From Haliclystus octoradiatus (lineage: Eukaryota; Cnidaria; Staurozoa; Stauromedusae; Haliclystidae): a stretch of DNA of 64,000 nt. Position numbers and translations under genes: made by a program. Positions 55,086 to 64,000 of this stretch are shown here, piece after piece; the first letter of the stretch is position 1; every line of letters starts with the position of its first letter. The stretch is from positions 868,001-932,000 of the forward strand of contig OU744451.1 in the NCBI GenBank assembly GCA_916610825.1, in the 5' to 3' direction. Below the pieces are notes generated by a model. The model worked only from the letters and a program-made list of their open reading frames with translations, ran no database searches and had not been told where the DNA came from.

Positions 55086-56760
55086 ATGGATTTCACATTA
55101 AAAGTGTTGCTTTTCATTACGTTGATTCACTGTTGCTTTAGTAAAAGTACAGTGAAAAAGAAGGCAGTTCCTCAGTTAAGGAATGATCGTCCAATTATTG
55201 GAATTGTTGCCCAACAAATCGATGATAGACTGAAAGGGTATAAAGATCGGGCATACATCGCAGCTTCTTACGTGAAATTTATTGAAAGCGCTGGTGGTAG
55301 AGCTGTACCGATATTTACAAATCACACCGAGAAAGAAATCGGTGTAATTTTCAATTCTATAAATGCCGTTCTATTTCCTGGTGGTGATGCACCGTTAATA
55401 AAATCTGGTTATTACAAAACCGCAAAAATGCTATATAATCTAGCAATAGAAGCTAACAAGAAAGGAGATTACTTTCCCATTTGGGGCACGTGTCTTGGAT
55501 TCCAAACATTGCATGCAATCCGATTCGGTGGTGATTCTATTATCGGAGGAACGGATGCCGTTGATTTGAGTTTAAAATTAGATTTTGCGAAAGATTTTCA
55601 GAAAAGCAGATTATTCGAACATGCACCAGAACATATCATTGATGTTTTGAAAAACGAAGAAATTACATACAATTATCATAAGAATTGTGTTCAACCTATA
55701 CAGTATAAAAAACATGAACGTCTGGGTGATTTCTTCAGAATTATAAGTACAAATAACGATAGGAAAGGCATGGAGTTTATTTCGACGGCAGAAGGTTTGT
55801 ATTTGAATAAATAAAATATATAAGATACAGAGAGCATTGTTGCTCTGCTAAAGATGCACTTCAAGGGTTTGGCCGTGACTATGATCTCAGAAATCTTTAC
55901 GCATGATTTTCAGTTGGGACCGACCGAACGATGCTCTGTAGTCAGCGGTCGATTCCAGCCATCTTTTGACAACTTAGAATCGGGACACGCTTTCATGTGC
56001 CAATTTCATCTCTTATTGGACAGATGCCAGTCATGAGATTTTTGGATGCCATTTATGGAAACAAGGTTTTCATTTCAAATGAAACACGCAAAAAACGCAA
56101 CATTTTCCCGCACATGCGCACTGTTAAAAACGTACTCGGTCTAGGCCATAATTTCGAAGCGTTATTTCCAAAAGATCAAAAATGGAGTGCGTGTCTTAAG
56201 CTGAACTGTTGTAAATGGATGGCTCTGGTCGATGCTCTCTCGATTAGAATCAGAATATCAAGCGTCCCATTTTCAACGGACATCAAATGGTGGAGAGCAT
56301 AACTATTGTGCACGAGCTTCATCGGCATTATAAATGGCATCTGTATCAATTGTTCCTTAGATCAAACCACTTCAAACGGAGGTCAACCTCGCATTATTTT
56401 CATGATCAGCACAAACTTGTGTTGGCTTCCACTTTCTACTGTTTGAATATTCAATATGTGACCGTGATAACAGAGTAACCATTTTTATTTGGTTTGATTT
56501 TAGCTATTGATTATCCTTTCTACGGCGTTCAATGGCATCCAGAAAAGAACCCTTACGAATGGACAACTTCAGAACAAATCAACCACTCACCAGACGCAAT
56601 CAGTGCTACGCAATACACATCTAACTTCTTTTTATCAGAAGCAAGAAAAAATAATCATAAATTTGCAAGCGTTGAAGATGAAACCAATAGTTTAATTTAT
56701 AACTACTGTCCAAAACTTACAATTGGAATCACTCATTTTGAAGAATTTTACGTATTTTAA
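55086..56760 (+). CDS. GGH: GGH3: gamma-glutamyl hydrolase
   Basis: Exons 55086-55794 and 56504-56760 join in frame to 321 aa, the closest relative of GGH1 (first exons the same length, 709 nt). Signal peptide MDFTLKVLLFITLIHCCFS, RPIIGIVAQQ, FPGGDAP, nucleophile in WGTCLGFQ, YNYHKNC (histidine before lysine retained; GGH1 has NHHKHS), then AIDYPFYGVQWHPEK. Same enzymatic role as GGH1. Changes relative to GGH1 are scattered and mostly conservative, so both copies seem constrained. An ATG-less extension upstream (TTG AGA TCA) is not used as a start. The second exon may be shared with GGH2. Confidence 0.93.
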
Positions 56761-58533
56761 TTAATAATTCGCAGGTTGCGAGGCAAAGTCAAAATATCCC
56801 GTTATCTGGAGAGACTTATAATAGATGTCCTACGCAAATAATCCACCCGCACGAATGATTCAATCATATTTTTTACACTTAAAGATTGATTTCCAATTAC
56901 TCTGACGGAGAATACACGTATGCGCAAACAGATACTAAAGAGGCAACATCGATTGCACTACTAACTCTTAGACGTAGACGTAACTATTAAACAACTCCAA
57001 TTCAATGGTCAATTCCTTTAAGAACTCGTTATCAGAAGCGTGCTTTCGATTTATTCAGCATGGGCATATGTATTTTATTAATAGATTAACAGAGATGTAA
57101 TTACTAACTGCGACATGCGGTTAGGTCGCCACCGTAGCCGTGAATCAAAAACATAACTTGAAATAATTTTATATTATCTTTATGATCAAATAAAATAAAA
57201 TATATCAACACTATGTGTTATTTTATAATATTTAGATTATTATTAAATATATGAGAGACTGGTGTTGTTCCTCTATAAATAAATATGATGTTTCTTCCAT
57301 GTAATATCATCATTATCATCATATAAATGGAATGTATGGTGTTGTTTCATGCTTCTTTCATTTCTGTGTCTGTCAAAATCTATTGTTTCATTTTAATTTT
57401 GAAAAAATCAATCGCGAACAAAAAATTGTAATTTGTTGTTTTCTGTATCAATCATAAAATCTTCCGAATTTCTACATAAACACAAAAGTTTTGATCTTGC
57501 GGGAACTGTCTTGTGTTCGATTGTAAACCTTCTGGGATTGAATTTATAAAGTTTCATAGTTTTGAAGAATTGATCTTAAGATTTTAGAAATTTGACTTAC
57601 TTTGAAGCAAGTCGCATGGATTTCAAAACATAAAAGATATGAAATCCAAAAATAATAGATTTTAAATAAGAAAATAATGCTAAAATTGGAAACCTTCTGA
57701 TTTTGTGCTGGCCTTCTGGGAACCAGGTTCCCAGGATCCCGTACTTTGTGACAGACTGTCATTATTACAGGTCAATAGCGTATAGATACCATAGCATAGA
57801 GACCATGCATTGAAATTTCTCTTGAGCATGAATTGAAGAATGATTTCTTCAAGAAACTGCACGTAACTATTATAGTTAACATGGCAATGCCGTCTAAGTA
57901 GACTGTTCTAGACTGCAATTATAGTATGTATAGATGTGTAGTGTATAAGATTTTAGCCTCTTATCATTAAGCCTCTCAATCATGTAATCCAATATTTAAT
58001 CATTGAATTTACTTTTATAACAATATCTAATAACATTCCTCTGCCTACCGTCATTAGAACAAGACATAAATAACGATTCATCACTGTCTCGTCTATGTGT
58101 ATTTTCTAGAAGCGATTTATCCTTTTTCTCAATCCACCATCGTTACAGATGCAACCGCAAATGTGTTACACCCTTTACGTATTTGAATTATCAATTTAAT
58201 GATAAGTTTGGTACAAAATAACAACACAACTAAGTTTGCACAACGTTTCGAAAGTATGAAAAAATGATCTATTTAATTTCTAAAATCCTCACATAATTCA
58301 AACTGTATCCGAGGTTCAATAGTAAACACTCTGAACATTTATCATCTTTAATAATAAAGTTATTCTTACAATTTATAATAAGTTATTCACCTATAGCAAC
58401 ATATGCTGATGTACAATTAACCGTTGATTATGCACTATAGATACAAACTATTATCAGACGAAAACACCAGCGACATAGACATGCACAGGAGATATTTTAC
58501 AAGTATCATTTTGATAAACCAAAAAATGACAAG
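56761..58533. other. Intergenic between GGH3 and GGH4
   Basis: AT-rich. AATAAAATAAAAT near 57186 may serve polyadenylation. Open frames of 60-72 codons on the minus strand near 57544-57862 show no motif. No gene or clear transposon is recognised. Confidence 0.45.
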
Positions 58534-58541
58534 TATATAAA
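58534..58541 (+). promoter_or_regulatory. Probable TATA box of GGH4
   Basis: TATATAAA in GACAAGTATATAAAAGCAAT, 145 bp before the GGH4 ATG. Confidence 0.6.
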
Positions 58542-58679
58542 AGCAATCAAGTTGAATAATGAGGGAGCACGAGCCGTGTAAACATATTTTCAAATCCATT
58601 GTTTCGCTTCAGTGAACATGAGTATATAGCGAAGTTGCCTAATTCGGAAAAATAAACTACAGTTTTTCATCCAAACAAA

Positions 58680-60992
58680 ATGGCGAGCGATTTCTCATGG
58701 CATTTTATTCTACTTCTATGGATGTTAATTATGAATAAATATGATTCTAAATCTGTGAAGCATCAAAGGTCTTGGACTCAAACTGCTCAAAGTTATGGCA
58801 ACCCAAAACCTATGATCGGAGTCATAGCTCAAGAGACACATTACAGTCAACCAACGAAAGCTAATCATTTTTTTATAATTAATTCCTACAAAAAGTTCGT
58901 CGAAGGAGCAGGAGGAATTGTGGTGCCAATTTTAACAAATATGAGTGCCCCAGAAGTCCAAAGTATATTCAATTCAATCAATGGCATACTAATACCAGGT
59001 GGAAGTTCACCGCTGATTAATTCACCGTTCTATGCGGTTACGAAGCTACTTTTCGATTTAGCAATAACGGCGAATGACAACGGAGATTATTTCCCTATTT
59101 GGGGTACATGTTTAGGTATACAAGCTTTACATGTCTTTATAGTGCATACTGACTCTATTATCACACCGACAGACTCTAAAGATTCAAGTTGGCCTCTGAA
59201 ATTAACAAATGAAGTAGCAACGAGCCGTTTATTTTCTGGTATGCCAAAAGGAATCATTGCATCTTTAGCTAATGAATCATTAACTTATAACAATCACAAA
59301 AACTGTGTAAGATCAGATGAATATTTAAAATATCAAACTTTGAAAGGTTTTTTCAGGATATTAAGTACGAATAAAGATAGAAAAGGAGTTGAGTTTATAT
59401 CGACTGTAGAAGGTTAGTATAATAAACAAATAAGATAAATTTACCTCTATACTACGACTAAATGTCTATAGCGGTCAATATTGTCAATCACAATCATATA
59501 TGTTAATCCATTGGATGAAATTTCAGATATCAAAATCTAAAAAGTTGTAAAACTATTAAAACAACGAATTCCCTTCTGATTGAGACCACCTGTCTTAAGA
59601 GGACAATGAATCTGAAATTCTGAAGAAAACACTAGCTAGCTTGATTATATAACCACATAGGTTTTTGGGTCTCTGTTAAAAGCAGTAGTTTACATCATGT
59701 ATTTTTGCTAAAAGAGTTTCACCCTGTTTGAATAAATGTACAATATTAATATAATAATAATAACAACGGGATTGTGCCATGTTCAGTTCGTAGTAATTGA
59801 AACTAATCATTGAATTAATAGAACGCATCAAATGGCTCAAACTAGTGGTACAGTCGAACTCAAGTTATGATCCCCTCTTTCAATGTCCCCCTTGCTTAAT
59901 ATCCCCACATAAACTGATTTGAACTATTTTCCATTCTCCATACAAACTCTCGTAATCCTACCTCACTCCAGACCAGAGGGGGGATATTAAGAGAGTTAGA
60001 CTATACTCAATTTCGACTTTGTAATACTGAGAAGCGATGAAGATAACACACAATAATCTGCAACGGTTTTGATTTAATCTAAAATCATCGCCATGCAAGT
60101 AAAAGAGAGAGAACATGTGATTTACCTCTTTCAGGTTCTCTCTCTCTTTTACTTGCATGGCGATGATTTTAGAATAAATCAAAACCGTTGCAGATTATTG
60201 TGAGTTTTATTTATCGCTACTCAGTATAATGAAATTTATAGAATGAGAGTCTAAAATTAATCTATATACTAGAATTACGATATTTCAAGTTTCACACCAT
60301 AAGGTGATTTATTTCCATTATGACTCTCTGCCTGACGATGATTATTATCAAGATAACGAAATATTGTCAATTATGTCTCCCGTACAGTGTATCGCTGTCA
60401 TCTATCTCAAGTCTACAGATCAGTAGTATATATGTGTAATTTGACAATTCTTATTTCTGTACGACGTACATATTTTTATTTATAGAATGAGAGTCAAAAA
60501 TGAAACATGCTAGAATTATGCTACTTCAAAATAGAAGGTTGTCATCGATAAAATTTATTTCAACTAGACTACTACAATTTATCCATATCCTATATTAGAA
60601 TGAGCTACAATCTTTTATCGCTGTCATTTATCTCAAATTCAATATGTAAGAACTTATTAATCTATCTGTAGGCTAGACAATAGACATTACGTGAATGCTG
60701 TCAATGACTGTGATCCGTCTTTTATTTTTAAGCTATCAAATATCCATTCTATGGCTTACAATGGCATCCTGAGAAGAGCTTATACGTAACAAGTTCAACA
60801 AAAATAAACCATTCACCGCATGCGCTACAAGCCTCTCAATATCTGGCTAATTTTTTCATGGCTGAAGCAAGAAAGAGTCGACATGTTTACGCTTATGGTC
60901 CGTTGCAAAATAGACAGACTTTACGACATACAAGTCAATGTGTCAGTGGTGATGGGTTGTCAGACAAATTAGAAGAATGTTATGTTGTTTAG
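58680..60992 (+). CDS. GGH: GGH4: divergent gamma-glutamyl hydrolase
   Basis: Exons 58680-59412 and 60733-60992 join in frame (Ala245) to 330 aa. Signal peptide around WHFILLLWMLIMNKY, then PMIGVIAQE, IPGGSSP, nucleophile Cys144 in WGTCLGIQ, YNNHKNC, and in exon 2 YGLQWHPEK with His256 and Glu258. The C-terminal 40 residues differ from GGH1 and GGH3 (no SLIYNYC; instead SQCVSGDGLSDKLEECYVV with extra cysteines), so it is an older paralogue. Catalytic residues are present, so activity is likely. The 1.3-kb intron holds a long hairpin and a direct duplication. Confidence 0.92.
60022..60229. repeat. Long perfect-like hairpin in the GGH4 intron
   Basis: Arms of about 90 bp: CAATAATCTGCAACGGTTTT and ATCATCGCCATGCAAGTAAA at the left, their reverse complements at the right, with only a few mismatches around a loop of about 20 bp (ATGTGATTTACCTCTTTCAG). 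It may be a foldback MITE or a source of hairpin RNA. Confidence 0.8.
60236..60665 (+). repeat. Direct duplication of about 242 bp in the GGH4 intron
   Basis: TTTATAGAATGAGAGTC at about 60236 recurs at about 60479, and CGCTGTCATCTATCTCAA at about 60391 recurs as CGCTGTCATTTATCTCAA near 60629. The two copies are diverged. Confidence 0.65.
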
Positions 60993-61246
60993 ATTTAACT
61001 AATTTGATAGACTTAGACCTAACCAATTCAAATATATCGACTTATATTTCTCCCCGGACTTGTTATTGGGCATGAATACAAAAATTCAAAATTTAACAGT
61101 GACCTATCATAAGTATGATATATTGACTCATTTGTTATCGGACTTTAATCAGTGGGCTATATAATGGACCTACTCTTTATACATATAATTGTGTCAACAC
61201 ACTAATAGTTAAGTCATTGGAAAGAAAGGATAGCAAAATAATTAAT

Positions 61247-61360
61247 TAACAGTTATTGATCAAAGGCCAGGTGGATATCAGCGGATAATGATCGACGTCT
61301 GCCAAGGTCATTATGCTGATAGGCCTACTGTATTCATAGAGCCTGAGATCAATAACTGTT
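61247..61360. mobile_element. Short MITE
   Basis: The ends AACAGTTATTGATC and GATCAATAACTGTT are exact inverted repeats; inner blocks (GATATCAGCGGATAATGA and TCATTATGCTGAT) are partly complementary. 114 bp, non-coding. No target duplication was defined. Confidence 0.6.
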
Positions 61361-61950
61361 TCAGACATCAATTAACTTGTCAATTTTGGATTACATAATC
61401 ATTACATGAATTTTGATGCCTTTTTATGCATCAAAAGGGCAATCATCTGTTGTGTTTCCGCAATTAACAGATTTTGGAAAACATGGAGCGGTCAATACAG
61501 TTTAATATTGGCCGGAGTTCAATCATATTCAACCCCAGATTGAAAATATTGCAACTTGCGTAAATCAAGTTTAGTTGAAATCAGGCGCGCACAACAAACT
61601 TTCAGTCTGGATTCAACCATCGACTTTCTGGATTTCGTTCGATTTCCATATTGACCTGTTGAAATCTATGATTCAAGGACCTCCGCAATCTTGGATTCAA
61701 AGATTTTTGCTTTTGTCGGACCCTTCTCAGGTTACGAAGCTATTCTAGATTGGAGATGTAGCTATATTCAGGCTCCATGACATGGATGTTCACTTCAAGG
61801 GACCTAACGACCAATATTGAACCAAACACTGAAATCGTCATTCTTAAATAAGCTGTGCAACCGAATGTAATAATTTATCTGTAACATACAAAATTTAAAT
61901 ATATTGCTAATTGATTGAATTTATAAATATAAAAATACATACGTTGAAAT

Positions 61951-62700
61951 TCAATGTTTAAATCCCTTTGGTACGCCACGTCCAAAACTAAATTTTTTGG
62001 CTGTTGGTTTATGATTTGTCTTTCTGCTAATACTTTTGTTTATAGTATTTGTATCTACGTCCATAGAGATGGCTTGAACGTTTCCTAATTCTAGTGCGTC
62101 TTCAATCTCTGAATTATTCAAGCCTTGATCGTCCATTTCAATGCAATTTGATGTAGATAATTTATCTTTGGTGGATGTAAAATAACGAAAATTAGATTGA
62201 TATTTATGTATAGTTACCATGTGGTCTGTTCTCAAATGTTCAGTTGAGAATCTCTCATGACATTGTTCAATTAAACATTTTAAAACGGCATTACCTCGAT
62301 CTTTATTAGCTTCAAAGTAAGAATCGTGAACTTCTAGTAAGTGTAAATCTAATAAATGATTAGATGGGAATGGTTTGAAACAAACATTACATTTGTACTT
62401 ATGTACACTAGAATAATGATATTCATATTCATTTAAAGATTTGAATACTTCATTACATCCTTTCATGTCACAAGGAAATTTCTCTTCTAAAGTAGCCGCT
62501 CTTGAAAGGGATTGGCAAATTTCATCAACGTCGTCTTCAGCTATATATTTCTCTCCTAAAGCACATACAATATCTCCATCACGGAAAAATGAGCAGGACG
62601 GCTTGAAGCATCGTTTTACAGGTACATGATACCAACTACATTCTCTTTGGACCATCACGATCAACTTTTTAATTTGAAGGCAGAAGGGATTAAGTCTCAA
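61951..62700 (-). CDS. ZNF511: ZNF511-like C2H2 zinc-finger protein
   Basis: 249 codons in one exon. Three C2H2 fingers in the ZNF511 arrangement: C77-C82-H95-H100 (FPCDMKGC..EYEYHYSSVH), C104-C107-H120-H125 (YKCNVCFKPFPSNHLLDLH) and C142-C147-H160-H165 (KCLIEQCHERF..DHMVTIH). Also typical are the EVHDSYFE spacer, FRYF after finger three and the C-terminal FGRGVPKGFK. The family is a nuclear zinc-finger protein of poorly known function. The start is uncertain: MVQRECSWYH at residue 16 is an alternative, and a short upstream exon could exist. Transcribed toward GGH4, with about 960 bp between the gene ends. Confidence 0.88.
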   Translation of the reverse strand: MRLNPFCLQIKKLIVMVQRECSWYHVPVKRCFKPSCSFFRDGDIVCALGEKYIAEDDVDEICQSLSRAATLEEKFPCDMKGCNEVFKSLNEYEYHYSSVHKYKCNVCFKPFPSNHLLDLHLLEVHDSYFEANKDRGNAVLKCLIEQCHERFSTEHLRTDHMVTIHKYQSNFRYFTSTKDKLSTSNCIEMDDQGLNNSEIEDALELGNVQAISMDVDTNTINKSISRKTNHKPTAKKFSFGRGVPKGFKH

Positions 62701-64000
62701 GAACTTTGAACAGTTTCAGGCGGTAAACAGAATATTCAACAGGCTGCATGGAGTCATGCGCAGTAGCATCCTGTCCCGTCTGATATTTTGGCCACATCTG
62801 AATTAAATCTGAATCTCGCACGATTGATTGTACTTCGGTTTGATTTGTATTTCAAACTCAACTTGACTTTGAGATTTCTGATGGCGGTCTTGTCCGAAAG
62901 TAATGAGATTAAAGTTTCAAAATAACAGCTTTTGACAATAGTCATCGTCATATAATATAATTTGTGTGGATACAAAGTTCTTATCCTGGTCATCGTATCC
63001 AGTACAGTTGATGTAACATTTATCAATTATTTGCACGTCTACGTTCTTACTTATCAACGAACAGTCTAACAGAGACAGAGTACACGGTGTATTTTTAAAT
63101 AGCTAATATTGAATATTGGACAGGGTAAGGGAAGATATTAGAAAAATTAACATGAAGTATGGTATAATCTAACTCAGCTTTGAATAATAAGATATGATAA
63201 TATCAATATAACATCAAAACATGAATAGATTGTACACATAGAATCCGGCATAGAATAGGCTAGTCTATATTTTCTAAAGTCATTACTCATAGACCTTCAA
63301 ATCATAGTCTATAACCTACATTAATCAGGAAAGTAATGGAAGGAGCTCACTCAATCAACTGCGGTAATAATTGATGATAGTGAGGCTTAGTGATCCATTG
63401 TCTATGATATGATTATCATATATACATGTATTTATCAGCTTTAATTTTAATCAATTCATTGAATAAGAAATTGATTTTTTAAGTCTTTATAATTCTCAAA
63501 CATTCAATATATTTCAAAATGTTAGTTATGATATGATATGTTAATATAGTACTTCTTATCGATAAAATCTCTACCAAGCCACAGAGTTTTGACTGAAACA
63601 AGTCAGTTGCAGTGTATTGCGCTGAAAGTCGTCATACCATAAACAATTATATTGAAGCTTCAAAACTAACAGCGTGCAGTATTAATCAATTCAGAAAATA
63701 TCAATTATCTGAATTCCATAAAACAATGTAAATATTTAAAAATGCATGAATGAACGATAGGCTTTTAATCAATTTATTTCAATTTTAAAAACTACAAGTA
63801 GGCGTAACTGTAGTATAGTTCATTGATAGCAAGAGCCAGTATATATGTTCATGTCATCTTGAAGCAAGACCATACGCATTGAAGTGTGCATCAGATCGAA
63901 TTTACACAAAATTGATTAGGGGTATGAATGTTGTAATGATCCGATTCCAATCCGATTTGAAGCAATATGCCAATTATAAATATAATCCGATTCGAAGCAA
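62701..64000. other. Right edge, no gene recognised
   Basis: AT-rich sequence. A 90-codon minus-strand frame (62754-63026) has no motif and may only be upstream sequence of the ZNF511-like gene. Nothing else is supported. Confidence 0.45.

Overview
The window is AT-rich nuclear DNA from an animal, most likely a marine invertebrate. Genes have GT-AG introns. The DNA is packed with LTR elements, tRNA-derived SINEs, LINE tails, Penelope-like elements (PLEs), MITEs, a long-inverted-repeat transposon and two satellites. I cannot name the species. All homology calls come from reading motifs; no search was run.

Layout. 1-10.8 kb: about 205-bp satellite, plus orientation to about 8.7 kb and inverted from 9.03 kb, with an 8-monomer higher-order repeat of about 1646 bp and one SINE inserted. 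11.1-13.35 kb: a second satellite, period about 202 bp. 13.4-19.4 kb: no gene recognised; LINE-type tails, an inverted-repeat-bounded candidate transposon and a short LTR (TRIM-like) element. 19.5-49.6 kb: three tandem plus-strand copies (here CYS1, CYS2, CYS3) of a gene family I do not recognise. CYS3 encodes 263 aa in five exons: signal peptide, 12 cysteines and a GPI-type tail. The introns are full of transposons. The last intron of CYS1 holds a Ty3/gypsy element, itself carrying a nested TRIM and a SINE. Intron 2 of CYS2 holds a 4.5-kb foldback/Mutator-like element. Intron 3 of CYS2 holds PLE copies and a palindromic array of 665-bp PLE deletion derivatives. Intron 2 of CYS3 holds another small PLE palindrome. 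49.7-50.4 kb: a LINE 3' end with a (TTA)n tail of about 290 bp. 50.7-61 kb: a cluster of gamma-glutamyl hydrolase (GGH) genes, four first exons but only three second exons, formed by block duplication. 61.95-62.7 kb: a ZNF511-like zinc-finger gene on the minus strand. 62.7-64 kb: no gene seen.

Most unusual content. (1) Thirteen hammerhead-ribozyme motifs with intact cores and one with a mutated core lie between 33 and 48 kb. Thirteen of the fourteen are tied to PLE sequence, and six are in the sense orientation inside introns of the CYS genes. (2) The CYS family itself; CYS2 looks disabled by a single-base deletion in exon 3. (3) The GGH cluster, where one first exon has no second exon of its own and could only splice, in frame, to the neighbour's.

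How the genes relate. The CYS products are predicted to be secreted and membrane-anchored. The GGH products are predicted secreted or lysosomal hydrolases of folate polyglutamates. The ZNF511-like protein is predicted nuclear. Nothing in the sequence links the three into one pathway; each cluster grew by local duplication and was then invaded by transposons.
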